Below, piece after piece: positions 47,796 to 59,609 of a stretch of 64,000 bases of DNA. Positions within the stretch are counted from its first letter, which is position 1. Each line of letters begins with the position of its first letter. Origin of the DNA: Antedon mediterranea (Eukaryota > Echinodermata > Crinoidea > Comatulida > Antedonidae). Location of the stretch: positions 14,833,312 through 14,897,311 of the forward strand of contig NC_092675.1 in the NCBI RefSeq assembly GCF_964355755.1, read 5' to 3'. The notes under the pieces were generated by a model. It saw only the letters and a list, made by a program, of their open reading frames with translations. It was not told the DNA's origin and searched no databases. A program made the translations under genes and the position numbers.

Positions 47796-48290
47796 TGGAA
47801 TTACCCAGCGGCGGGATGCGGGTTCGTCATATATCAATAAACTTAAAAGAAATGCGAAACAAACATCATTATATTCAAATTAACACCCGTTTCGTTTATA
47901 CAGTAGAGTATACACTGAGTCACCTGACATATTTAACGAAAAAAAAATCAAGTGACGTGTACGTGTTCTTCGGTGGGTGGTGTCCCCACCTGATATGGTT
48001 TAGCATGACGTCACTAAACAAGTTTAGCAGACAAAAAAGCACCAAACTTGGCAGAAATCTTCTTTTTTAGGACCTAACTAACAAGTTTCGTATCAAATTA
48101 TATAAAATAAATATTGAAGTTGCATTCGATAGATTTTTTAAAGTTTTCACTAAACGGGCATGGAAAAAGAGAAGGGAAAAATCAACAATGAAAATGATTA
48201 GTTCTTTGCTTTTTATTTTTAAATCCTGTATTTACTATTAGGCCTACTTTAATATATATTTTTTTATATCTTGTAGGCCTACATAATTGA
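47796..48290. other. Unassigned stretch left of the LINE
   Basis: A 91-codon plus-strand frame (47795-48070, beginning MELPSGGMRVRHISINLKEM) is open but not recognised. The remainder is AT-rich. Confidence 0.3.
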
Positions 48291-51200
48291 TTATTAAATT
48301 GGAAGACGCCAATAATGAAATAATCTGGATTGACGTCTCGGTTTCAAGAAACCAGAAGATCCTTGCAGCTGTCTGAGGCCTCCCAACTACCTACGGAAGA
48401 GAATCAATAACGCACTGTGTTGAAGCACTCGATAAGGCCACTGAAGAAAGCTATATCCTTCTCATACTCTGTTAATACTGGGTGATTTTAACCTACCTGA
48501 CATCATATGGAATACTAATGATGGAACATATACTCTGTACCATTAAACTCATTTTCTGAACTGTTTAGACACAGTTATCCATGGACATAATGTCACTCAA
48601 TGGAACAAGTTTGTAATAACAAAAATTGACAATTAGCCCTGTGCAATAACTTTATTACTGTATATATCTAATATTTTTGTGGGAGAGAATATTTGTATCT
48701 GATCACCAATCAATTTCTTTGTCCCTTCAATTTGTAAATAATAATAATAATAATATTAATTTTAGAAATAAGTATCGATATCATGTCATACTATAGTCGA
48801 TCCAATTTTGGTGATTTAACAGAAACTCTAAATAGAGTCCCTTGGAATATCCTTGATTTTACAGATGACGTCAATGAACGTGTTACTTTATTTTATGATT
48901 TTGTTGATGCGGCTGTCAGAGACCTTGTCCCAGTCACCAAATTACGTAGGAAAAGTCCTTCTTGGTTCGATACCGAACTACTTACTAAAGCTTTAAAATC
49001 AAAGGAGTATCATCGTCAAATTAAAAAAAGATTTCCTTCAATAATCTCTGAGCAAAATTTTCGGGAGGCCAGAAGAAATTTTAAAACATTATCTAATTTA
49101 AAATATGAAACGTATCTAAAATCCATCTCTTCTGATCTTTAGTACAAACCCAAAACGTTTCTGGACATGGATTAAATCCAAATGAAAGTCTGTGAGTGCG
49201 TCAACTCACATCACTAATGGGGACAAGGTCAGTCCACATACAAAAGCTGTTTTGTTTAATGATTTCTTTGCTTCTGTTTCTCAGACTTCGGCGACATTAC
49301 TGAGTGTCCTTTTCTCTGCCTGGATTGCATGGTGATGCCTTAAATAGCATAACTATACACCAGGATGAGGTTTTTAATCTCTTGAGATGTATCGACACAT
49401 ATAAGGCAGCTGGAAACGATCCGATAAGCAATCAAGTCCTTAAATTTTGTTCATCTTCTTCAGCCCTTCCTATTTCAAAAATATTTAGTTTTTCTTTAAA
49501 ATCTGGCAAATTCCCAGATCAATGGAAAGTAGCGAACATTGTTCCAATAAGAGTGGTTCTAAGACTAACTTTCAAAATTATAGACACATATAGCCTCTAA
49601 TACTCCCAATAGTATCCAAAATATTTGAAAAGATTGTAAATAAACAAGTGATAACCCATATTTTCCCCTTAATTTCTGAACAACAGCATGACTTCTTGCC
49701 CGGTAGATCATGTGAAACTAAACCTCGCAACTCTTATGACTACCGTGCATGAAGCCATTGAAACAAAAAAGCACTGTGTGATATTATATACACAGATTTT
49801 AGTAAAACATTTGATAAATTGTCACATAAATTATTACTCTTTAAACTTGATAAATTTGGCATAAATGGAATTCTATATTCTTGGTTTGACAGCTACCTTA
49901 GTGGTCGATTCCAGAGAGTGACACTTGAAGGCGAAACATCTACCCCCTCCCTGTTCTCTCTGGAGTGCCACAGGGTTCAATTTTAGGGCCCCTATTGTTT
50001 AACATTTTTGTAAATGACATACCAATGCTCTTAGAAAATTCCAGCTGCCTTATGTTTGCTGATGACCTCAAGTGTAACCGAAATGATGAAGGTCCTTGGT
50101 TGGGAAACCTTGGAAGAGAGGAGGAGGATAGCTCGACTGTTAATGTTCCAGAAGATACACTACTGCAATGTAGCAGCCGATATGAAACTGGTCATGAAAA
50201 ACACCTGTAGACCCAGTCGAAGAGAGAACAGTCAATCATACCATATTCCTCACTCAACAGTTGATTACTTTAGGTATTCATTCTTTCCACGCACTGCCAT
50301 CGACTGGAATCATCTACCAGATAAGGTTGTAAGTTGTACTTCTATTCTGGAATTCAAAACCCATATTTTCCAAACTTAATTAAATAGGGTACCCCTTGTC
50401 ACAACTTACTCTCTGGGGGTCTCTGTCTTGGTGACAGCTCGCTGGGCAACTGGATGGCTGAGGCGGGGTAAATGGGTATCCAGCTACTTTATTCTGCCTC
50501 CTAGGTAGCGGCCCAGGAAATTGATAGCGGTTGGCATGGACGGTAGACTTCCATAGTGTTTAATGTTGGGTACAGTTTACTCTATTTTACTCTTTACAAG
50601 GTGTCTGAATACAATACAATTATATAATAGATAGGATAGATCAAATAATTATATATATTCATACTAACATGTATATATATTTATATAAGTAAAACTTAAA
50701 AAAAGAGATAAGGGAAAGGGAAGAAAAGAAGAAGAAAAGAGAGAAAGAAAAGTGAAAGGAGAAGTAAGGGGAAAAAAAAATAATAATAATAATGATAATT
50801 AATAATAATAATTATAAATAAATAAGGGAGTCAGTTTCTCTCTCTGTAAAAGAATAACTAAATAGAATAATAATACACAACCAAATACAGTAGAGCTAGC
50901 AAAACAGAGTTGGAGGAGCAGAGTCTTCACATATGAAGTTGGCTCCTAATACGAAGAAGAAGAAGAAGAATTTTTCATGTCGACTATTGTTGGCAAGGCC
51001 GGCAGGTTACTCGGGATGATGTGGCAAAATTGTCACAAATTCCCTCCAACCACAAACATTGCACTATACAAATCCCTTATCCAACCTTCCTTAGAATTTT
51101 ATTCAGTTGTCTTTAATTCATTATCTAATGCACAATCTTCTAGAATTGAAAGAATCCATAACAAGTTTATACGTTTCATCGGCCCAGAAACCTGTTACCT

Positions 51201-51600
51201 CTCCAAAATTGAGAAGACAAATTATTGATCTACTATTTTTGTACAAGTGTTTAAATTCTATGTTTACCTGTAATCTCATTTCTAATTTTTATCTTAATGT
51301 CCCTGTCCATAATCTCCGTTCCAAAGTAATTTTAAATGTACAATTCTCAAGTGTTAATGTTTGTAAAAATGGTATTTTTCGTAGACTGTCATCTGCTTAT
51401 AATAGTAGTTGTGTTGTTGAAAATTGTAGTTTTTCTAAGTTTAAATGTCTGATACATACGTTGGTTAGATAATTTTAAATAATTTTAAATTATTTTACTA
51501 ATGTTTAAATATGATTCTAATTGTTATATTGTTCATTTATATATGTATATTTTCATCCTGTAATTGGTGTTTACACTGTTGGATGTACAATAAATAAATA
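48290..51600 (+). pseudogene. Decayed Jockey/CR1-type LINE
   Basis: Plus-strand relics occur in the order of a LINE ORF2. An endonuclease fragment (about 48300-48560) ends LGDFNLPDIIW. A linker (48783-49139) reads SNFGDLTETLNRVPWNILDF...KSPSWFDTELL. RT starts at about 49270 (DTYKAAGNDPISNQVLKF, KFPDQWKVANIVPI), has TDFSKTFDKLSHKL near 49790, then after a frameshift PQGSILGPLLFNIFVNDIP and LMFADDLK at 49968-50075. The C-terminal region (50977-51472) reads SLIQPSLEFYSVVFNSLSNA, then in another frame IDLLFLYKCLNSMF. An AATAAATAAATAAA tail is at about 51590. It has many stops and shifts, and a second LINE fragment interrupts it at about 50080-50965. Confidence 0.8.
50080..50965 (+). pseudogene. 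Second LINE 3' fragment inserted in the first
   Basis: Directly after the FADD motif of the outer LINE the frame changes to KVLGWETLEERRRIARLLMF...DYFRYSFFPRTAIDWNHLPD, the conserved C-terminus of another LINE family. A 3' UTR of about 580 bp follows (CTCTGGGGGTCTCTGTCTTG, GGCTCCTAATACG) and ends in a GAAGAA microsatellite tail at 50952-50970. The outer LINE resumes beyond it. Confidence 0.7.
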
Positions 51601-52390
51601 AAAAATATATATATATTTTTTGTTAACATATTTAATCATTTTTTTCACACTAAGCAAATTTGTAAATCCATTTTAAACAGAATCTTATCAATTACGAAAT
51701 ATGTTAATTTGAAATCATGTACTAAAGAAATGGAAAAATCATTTGTTTCATTTTATGTTAAATTTAGGTTATTTTATGCAGTAAAATTTTATAATAAAGA
51801 TTTATTAAAAACATCAGGTAAAAAGAACAAAAAAAAAAGGAAAAACAGGAAACTAATCAAAATTACCCATATTTTAGTACTGTACATGTAATTTGTATAG
51901 TATAAACCACTTCTTTACCTTACCGTTTGGTTAACCTTTTGCTTATTTTATTTGTATTTCCATTGAGATCCAGCTACTGATGATACCCACAGCATTGTCA
52001 TTGTATTAAGAATTAAGAAAGTGTGTGTTTTTTCTTGGGAATCAAATAACATAAAGAAATTACTTTTATGAGCAATTAAATAAATATGCCTAATGTAATG
52101 CACTTACATCATTGTTTTCACTCTGCTACTATAAATATACAACACTATTATTCTAAAGTTTGAAACATTTTGTTTTTCTTCTTTTGTTTAGCAAATACTA
52201 TAAAGAATTTTCGTACTGACTATAGGTATTCCATTAAAAGGTTGCGTATCCCTACTCGGGGTACGTGCGAGGCGCCCATTAAATTTAGCTCCACGTTGTT
52301 TCGCTTTTATTTGCATTGAGCGAATAGGAAGTGTAACATCTTCCTCCTACATACACCACACTATCTTTGGCTTATAGTGCTTAAACTTAT
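51601..52390. other. Unassigned intergenic stretch
   Basis: AT-rich. Open frames up to 60 codons are lysine-rich and have no recognisable family. CTATAGGTATTCCATTAAAA at 52222 loosely recalls the TIR of the transposon at 21573 but has no partner. Confidence 0.4.
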
Positions 52391-52424
52391 AGTAATATTT
52401 CGAATTCGATCCAACTCGGCCCTA

Positions 52425-52565
52425 TAAACCGTCTCGGCCCAAAGTCAAGTCGGCCCCACGTTAAGTCGGCCCCAAGTCATCTCGGCCTCAAGTCAACTCG
52501 GCCTCAAGTCAACTCGGCCTCACGTCAACTCGGCCAAAAATTAATCCGTCAACTCGGCCTCTAAA
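52425..52565. repeat. Short tandem array, AACTCGGCCTCAAGTC
   Basis: About eight copies of a 16-18-bp unit with drifting variants (AAGTCGGCCCCA, CATCTCGGCCTC). Confidence 0.85.
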
Positions 52566-52839
52566 AACTATTGAACGCAAAAAGTGCTAATATAGTAGCA
52601 TAATGGCAGGATAAACATCACAGACGGTTGGATCGACTTACTACTAGGAGGGCCTACATAATAGACGAAATAAAACGGAAAATTCAATATAAATTATAAC
52701 ACACTGGGCCTGATCGTTAATTGATAGGTATTAATTAATTATTTATTTAGATTGTTTGAAATAAATAAATATTTCTTCACATTTTGTTTAGGTTTAGGCC
52801 TAACTAGATAGGCCTAGGGCCTGAAAGGCCTAGCTAGCC

Positions 52840-55079
52840 GGTGTCAGATGAAATCGGTCGCGTCTGAAATCGGTCGCGTCTGAAATCGGTCGCGTTTGAA
52901 ATCGGTCGCGTTTGAAATCGGTCGCGTTTGAAATCGGTCGCGTTTGAAATCGGTCGCGATAAAATCAACTTCCGGTATTTTGTATGGCGCGCCGCTAGAG
53001 CTATACGTTTAATGATATCGGTCGCGTTTGAAAAATCGGTCGCGCTATTTTGCATGATACGCACTAGATACATTTTTAATGAAAACGCTAATTATGTTTT
53101 TAGTTAATTTTGAATATAGAATTTCTAATACTATTAACATTTTTTTACCTCGATCGTTATTATTTTTTTAGTACAGTAAATATAAATATTTATCTCATTA
53201 TTTATAAATAATTTGTGTTTTCATTTTATCTTACAGGTGACAATGAATAATTGTAATGTGTTCGTTTAGAAAATCGTTTTTTAAAGTGTTATTGAATATT
53301 GTTTAAGTTTTTGAAAAGATTAGCATGCCACTGAAATAAGTTAATATTAAACAACTAGACGCGCCTATTGCGTATTTTTTAATCACAGTTAATTACGAAA
53401 CTAGTTCTATACCTGCAAGTGGATACCAGCTCAATGAGGTTTATGCAATAAAGGAAGATGATGTATGACGATTTTTACGTTCGATATCCGCCACTCTTAC
53501 GTGAGCATGATTTTAGGATAATACTACTGTAATAAAATAATATGCCGTTATAAATCAGTCTACCGGGCCTATACAGTAGGACTATGCAGTATGCCTTTTG
53601 GGACTTTGGGGGGGGGGGGGGGTGCGTTGGGTGCCGACGCACCCCCCCCCCCTCCACCCAAGTCCCAAAAGGTCCACTATTTCCTCGGTTGGTATTTTTT
53701 ATTGGCTTGTTTAACTAAAGACAATATCATTATATATATACAAAATTTACATTATCAATGGTATACAAACAAAAATATGTAAAAATATAAAATGAAAAAA
53801 TACCGGTAATTAAATTACATACGGGCCTGTATGCTGTACAATGATAGGCCTAGATGTGAGAATAATAAAGGTGGGCACGATTCTCAAAGAGGTAATCTTG
53901 CACTGATATCATTTAGATTTACGAACGGCGTACAGATGTGAGACACTGAGTGGTACTTAATTATTTACATTAAGTGATTATTATAAATGAAGAAATAAAA
54001 GATATTCAAATTAAACACAGACGTATATGTAAATTATATACATCGTTTCACCAAGCGTTTTAACCAATGACAAGATAGACAGTTAGCAATCACAAGCGAA
54101 TAAGCCATCGCTTGTGATTGGTCAATTCACTTGCGTTGCGTTACGTCCTTGTGTTGCGTCGCTAGTGGGAAGTCATCTTTACATGGCCATGGACAACGAT
54201 CGTACGTTTTTTTTCCATGATTTGACACAATAGTGCGTGTTTTTTTTTAAAGGGAATCCCCGTCAGCAAAATAACGTGCAGTTAACGTCTGCATGATCAT
54301 AGAAGGCGCATCCACGATATGGCCTATTTCGAGGTTTATTTCAGTAACTCGCCTTTTAACGATCCGTATACAATAATCATTTTTACTAGAAACTATTAGG
54401 CCTAAACATTAGAAAAAAAAATATACACGTGATTTGCCTCAACAATAATCATTATAGGCCTATACTTAATATTATCCTACATAACGTACAGATATAAATA
54501 AAATAGAAATTAAGATAAGGTGATCCAATAGCAAGTTTTTAACGACATGGATATGATATATCTGCCACAGTATGAAAAAGTATAAAAATGGATACGCTGG
54601 CTTTACGGGCTATACATTGTAACAATTATTGTTTTTAAATAAATTGTTCTCTTTTACGTAATTGTTTGCATAATAAAAGACACAGACGTATATTCTCTAT
54701 ATAATATATTAATTACAGTACATAATAAAATAGAGGTAAATTATTATATGCCTAATAAAATATTTAAACGCGTTTAGAAATGGCCATTTTGAAAAGACAC
54801 AGTCCTTCTCCAAAACCTGTGAAATAAACAAAAATGATTGATAATAAATATTTATTAACCAAAATAAAAAATATTCACATAAATAATCTGGTTCCTAAAA
54901 AATATCAATTAATAGACTATATAAACGAAGAAAATGTATATCCCGCTAGCATGCATCTCGCTCCATACAAAATAGCGCGATCGATTTCAAACGTATAGCT
55001 CTAACGGCGCGCCATACAATATACCGGAAGTTGATTTTATCGCGACCGATTTCAGACGCGACCGATTTCATCGTAAACC
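52840..55079. mobile_element. TIR element with tandem-repeat TIRs, copy 2
   Basis: The same ends as copy 1, flanked by AGCTAGCC at 52832-52839 and 55080-55087 (8 bp). The left TIR holds more GAAATCGGTCGCGTTT units than copy 1; the right TIR holds fewer. It contains a roughly 270-bp insertion (53564-53835) and a replaced segment (54050-54170). Long TIRs and an 8-bp duplication suggest a MULE- or hAT-like mechanism. No transposase. Confidence 0.83.
53592..53672. repeat. G/C-rich hairpin inside copy 2
   Basis: CCTTTTGGGACTT, a G-run of 14 or more, GTGCGT...ACGCAC, a C-run and AAGTCCCAAAAGG form a long near-perfect stem. It lies in the 53564-53835 insertion. Confidence 0.8.
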
Positions 55080-55087
55080 AGCTAGCC

Positions 55088-55805
55088 TAGGCTAGGCTAT
55101 ATTTCAGACAAACACAGCCATTAAAAAAAAAGCAAAGAACTTATAATGTTATAAGTTCTTTGAAAAAAAGGCAATTAACGCGAGACGATGATTTTGCAAG
55201 TTTAGCTGAAAAAAAAGTAAATAGGCCCTAGGCCTAGGCCTAGGCCTAGCTAGTCCTAGCCTAGCTAGGCTTTAGGCTAGGCCCTAGTCTAGTAGGCTAG
55301 CCTAGCTAGCCTAAAAAGTTTACTAGCCTAGGCCTAGGCCTACTAGGAGTCCTAGTAGGCCTAGGCCTAGGCTAGTAAACTTTTTAGGCTAGCCTACGTA
55401 GGCTTATAGGGCCTAGCCTAGCTAGGCTAGATTTTAAAATTTTTTACATTTCAATTTATATAGGCCTAGGGCCTAGGCCTAGCGCCTTAACAAATTATTT
55501 AAGCGTTTAGGGCCTTAGCTAGGCCTAGGCCTAGTAGTATAGGCCTAGTATATAAATTATAAGAAGAAGGCCTCCCTAGCCAAGCCTACCCTAATACTAG
55601 GCCTAGCTAGTAGGGACCTAAGTATAAGTGGTATACTAGTAGGCCAAGAATGTAGCCTCAAAAGTACTATAATAGGCCTAGCCTAGTAGCTAGGCCTAGG
55701 CTACTACTATTGATAATTTTTTGAGCTAGGCCTAGGCCTACTACTCTACTGTAATAGTGTCCGGTATTTTGTATGGAGAGCTAAAACACTTAAATTCTAA
55801 CTAGG
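55088..55805. repeat. TAGGCCTA-rich low-complexity filler
   Basis: Dense overlapping CTAGGCCTAGG words. A local palindrome (AAAAAGTTTACTAGCCTAGG...CCTAGGCTAGTAAACTTTTT) spans about 55313-55387. No coding. Confidence 0.85.
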
Positions 55806-55809
55806 CCTA

Positions 55810-57164
55810 CTAGACATGAAACTCGTCACTTTGACGAGTTAGTTATCCGCTCGACAAACACCACTTGCATGTCATACGTTGGAATATTGCACACAGAAAA
55901 AGATTATGGCATTATGACCTAAATTGAAGAATACGATGGTTTGTTATTGTTGAATTCTGTTATTTTGTGTCATATAGTATATACACAGTATAATCTGTAT
56001 ACATATCACATACAGTGTTTTATTCAAGTGGCTATATGATGACGTCACAACATCTGATTGGCAAAATATTCACATGAATTCGTATCTACAATCCAATAGC
56101 TTCCAGAAAACATTTTAATCATGATTATCACTTTTTATTCTGACGAGCTATAACAGATTGAAATTTACTGTAAAGATGAAAATAAGTGACCCACGTTATT
56201 TACATTTTTAGACATGATGACGTTATAAAAATTACAATATTTTTAACTCATACGACAGATAGTTGATTGACCTAGACAATATTAAAATGTCGGAGAAAAA
56301 GGAATACAGATAACCATGATGCGCTCCATTTAATGTGATGAGCAATAACGAAAGAGACAAAAATCCTATATTTTACATTCGTGTGGCCATATGATGATGT
56401 CACAATGTTTTTTTTTAGCCTTAATGATGCATGATCCGATATCTACAACTACAAAAAGATTTTGTAATAAAAATAAACGGTTCATGGTTTACTTTAGAAA
56501 CTATGACTGTTTAAAAAAAGACATTATTTTGACGATTTTTTAAGCTTTTTCATAAAAAACGCGCGCGAATTGTCTAATTCAACGTGTTCGCACAGCGTTA
56601 TTTAAACTGGAAAAGGTCTAAATTGTTTCCAAAAATTACTAGGAAAGGCTTGAAAAATATAATTCAAGAGAAAAAAATATGTTTTTCATACTCCGTGCGC
56701 ACCTTACGCGTAAAATTTTTTGGGTTTGCGGGAATTTTTGACATGCTCAAAATGTCATGATCAGCGTAGAAAGAAATTAATTTTGCGCATTTTGAAATTT
56801 TAAATGCGCGTGCACGCGTACGTAACTTCTTGTGAAACATGCCATTTTTAATCCATAGAAAGTTTGACCTTGATATGACTTAGATTTTCACCAAGTGTCA
56901 AAAAAAAAATATTTAAGCTTGGTTTTTAATCTATGATCAATCCTAAAAAAGCATAAACTCGCTCTCTGACTCTGACGTCATTCAAAATGTTAGGCGCACA
57001 ACTTTACATAAATGGCCACATGTTGTCAAAGTTATGAAATGTTATGTTTACACATTTGAGAGAAATGCGATGCACAAAACGAGAAAGAAAGAAGAACAAT
57101 ACAGAAAAAAAATATTGATCCAATACAATAACAAGGAGTTATCCACTCTACCAAGCGGATAACT
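55810..57164 (-). mobile_element. A-class HINE, internally deleted
   Basis: On the minus strand the 5' palindrome is at 57137-57164 (arms imperfect, GTTATCCACT versus AAGCGGATAAC), preceded by TT. The 3' end has hairpin, TCATGT and CTAG at 55810, followed by T. About 150 bp is missing near 56015, where TATACAG sequence is fused to the CAAGTGGCTATATGATGACG module. Confidence 0.83.
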
Positions 57165-57645
57165 AATAATATATAATACTATGAGATTTTTTAAACCTCG
57201 ATTGGTATTATTTTTTAAGTACAGTAAATAACTGTTACGAACGGTGGTATGTAGTCTCAGAAGTCATATAAAGTTTTATTGATACTGCTTATTATTTTCT
57301 GGACCCGCTATATATTTTTTACAAATATTTTAGAGTGCTTGTCACCAAAAATCAGACATATTCGTAATTTAGTGGCAAGGGTAAAAATTTCGAATTGGCT
57401 CATATTTTGCAAATTGGTAGACCTTGATGTAAGTAAACCTGATGTGTAGTTTGTTTGGTAAAATATCGCTTAGTTTTCGAGAAAATCGAAAAATAACGAT
57501 TTTCGGCCAATTTTGTTAATTTTGGGTGTATAATTTACATTAAGTTCACTTATTGTTAGTATCTCGCGATTGCGAATTTGCATATGAATGGACACCCTGA
57601 CCTTGAAATTGTTTATCTGGATTAGTTGGTGGATGTGTGTGAACT
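57165..57645. other. Unassigned stretch
   Basis: 57188-57232 resembles the interior of the tandem-TIR element (ACCTCGATTGGTATTATTTT, TACAGTAAATA). The rest (sensory GAAAATCGAAAAATAACG-like text near 57478) is unrecognised. Confidence 0.4.
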
Positions 57646-58740
57646 ATATGAATTTACTCCAATCCAATTCAACAGCTTCCAGAAAACGTTTTATTTATGA
57701 CTTTCACTTTTTATTCTGACGAGCTATAACATATTGAAATTTACTGTAATGTTGAAAAGAACTGACCCACGTTATTCAATTTTTGGGTTATCCGCACTTG
57801 GATTGTCAGGATCTTTTTTTTTTCTTCACACCGCTGCTCTAGCCAGCTATGTCCCATGAGGACATATTCATTAATAAGCTGTTTCATAGCAGTAGCTTTA
57901 GTATGTAAGGCCGACAGTTTTTTGGCACAATCGTTTTTCTGTGTGCAATATATTCTAACGTATGACGTACACGTGGCGTTTGTGTCTGCGGATAACCTAA
58001 CTCGTCCATAGTGACGAGTTCAAATCTAGTTGGAACTTATTACTGTCATAAAAATTAAATATATCAATTATAACTCATGCAAAAGATAATTGATTGGCCC
58101 AGACAATATTGAAATCTGGGCGAAATGGAATACGGAAAAGCGAGATGCGCTCTATTAAATGTGATGAGCTATTACGAAAGAGGAAAAAAATCCTATATTT
58201 ATTTTATATTCGGGTAGCCATACGATGATGTCATAACATCCGACGGGTAACAATTTTGAGTGAATTCATATACAACTTATTTGCTTGGATAACAAATTGG
58301 GATCACCTTTCATCCTGAAGAGCTATAATAGATTAAAAATAGGTATGATTTTGACAATATTTTTTAACTTTTTCAACTAAATAAACACATGCAAATCACC
58401 TAATTCAACGTGTTCGTATGGCTTGATTAAAATTTTAAATGATCTCAATTTTTAAAAATTGACTAGACAAATGAATGAATGAAAAATCATATTTCAGGAG
58501 AAAAAAACATGATTTTTATACTACATGTTGTACACGTAAAATAGTTTGCGCGCGTGAGAATTTTATTCTATGAAAGATAAGTGATTGCGCAAACAAATAT
58601 TAAAATCTGTGCAAATGTGATGAGCTATGACGAAAGAGACAAAATCCTATATTTTATATTTGGGTGGCCATACGATGACGTCACAACATCCGAGAGGTAA
58701 ATATTTTACATGAATTCACATCAACAACTTATCCACTTCC
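57646..58740 (-). mobile_element. A-class-like HINE body fragments
   Basis: Minus-strand HINE body sequence is recognisable at 57655-57780 (AACAGCTTCCAGAAAACG) and again at 58035-58740 with two or three GCCATACGATGA(C/T)G modules. Neither terminus is present. It is interrupted by a small G-class element and broken on the right by the fold-back. Confidence 0.7.
57786..58029 (+). mobile_element. Miniature G-class HINE
   Basis: It begins GGTTATCCGCACTTGG but lacks the second palindrome arm, keeps the leader ATTGTCAGGATCTTTTTTTT, and ends GCGGATAACC, hairpin, CAAAT, CTAG at 58029, then T. It is only 244 bp. The middle (57830-57930, CACCGCTGCTCTAGCCAGCT) is not HINE sequence. Confidence 0.78.
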
Positions 58741-59085
58741 ATAATAATGGAAAGATTAAACGAGTACTTACCTAAGTATGAAGTTTGGTCTTCATTTCAT
58801 GAAGTAATGGTAGTGGGTAGAGATTATGTGAGATACGAGCCTAGCGCATGCGTAAAGCAGATTTGAACTTGAGATAATACCACAGAGTAATAAACACCAA
58901 TTAAACGATGAAATTTAAATGTTTTATGCGAAGGTAAAGGGTGGGCGAGGACGGGCACATAATCTCTACCCACACCATTACTTCATGAAATGAAGACCAA
59001 ACTTCATACTTAGGTAAGTACTCGTTTAATCTTTCCATTATTATGGAAGTGGATAAGTTGTTGATGTGAATTCATGTAAAATATT
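58700..59085. repeat. Fold-back inverted duplication, arms about 130 bp
   Basis: 58700-58830 is almost perfectly inverted at 58957-59085 (one indel), around a 126-bp spacer. The arms include TTAAACGAGTACTTACC and TGAAGTTTGGTCTTCATTTC, plus 40-50 bp of neighbouring HINE sequence (TGAATTCACATCAACAACTT). Confidence 0.88.
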
Positions 59086-59159
59086 ACAAGATTATTGTGA
59101 GATATTGAAAGCTACTCTGTGGTCATCTCACCAACAATAAACCGTAACAGAAAAACACT

Positions 59160-59290
59160 ACCGTATATTTCGGTGTATAAGTCGCACCTGTGTATAAGAC
59201 GCACCCCCTAACTGAGAGTAAAATATCGGTATTTTTTATATCGTCGATGTATAAGACGCACTTTATATTTTATCAAAACAATGTTTTTTT
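59160..59290. repeat. Dispersed TATAAGTCGCACC-type repeat
   Basis: ACCGTATATTTCGGTGTATA, GTCGCACC, TGTATAAGACGCACCCCC and GATGTATAAGACGCACTTTA resemble a widespread metazoan MITE-like repeat. Ends are not defined here. Confidence 0.5.
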
Positions 59291-59609
59291 TTAATTCTAA
59301 TCAATATTATTGTTGTAATAATATATTTTGTTATATCTACAACGGCGTCCTTTATTTAGGTTTTTTCTTACCAGGCTCGGCCGCGCCCAGCCTCAACAAG
59401 TTGTTTCTAACTTGTTATTCATGAGTTTCGCACCTGCAACATCAAGTGCATGACCGTGTGTGTAACACGCACGTGTGTAGGCTAGCCTACCTCGACATCG
59501 ATCATTTCGAGAGGGCGCACGTTTTCACGGACAATCGTATTCAATTAGTATCTATGTATCCGAGAAGTGTGTACGCTAGGTCCATGCTATAATCACCTGG
59601 AGCGTATCG

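Noticed and set aside
50700-50960. Purine-rich AAG/GAA tract as a regulatory element
   Set aside because: It is the microsatellite-like 3' UTR and tail of the inserted LINE fragment.
640-58029. AACTCGTCA/TGACGAGTT hairpins as transcription terminators
   Set aside because: They recur at a fixed distance from CTAG ends of mobile elements in both orientations and are not placed after genes.
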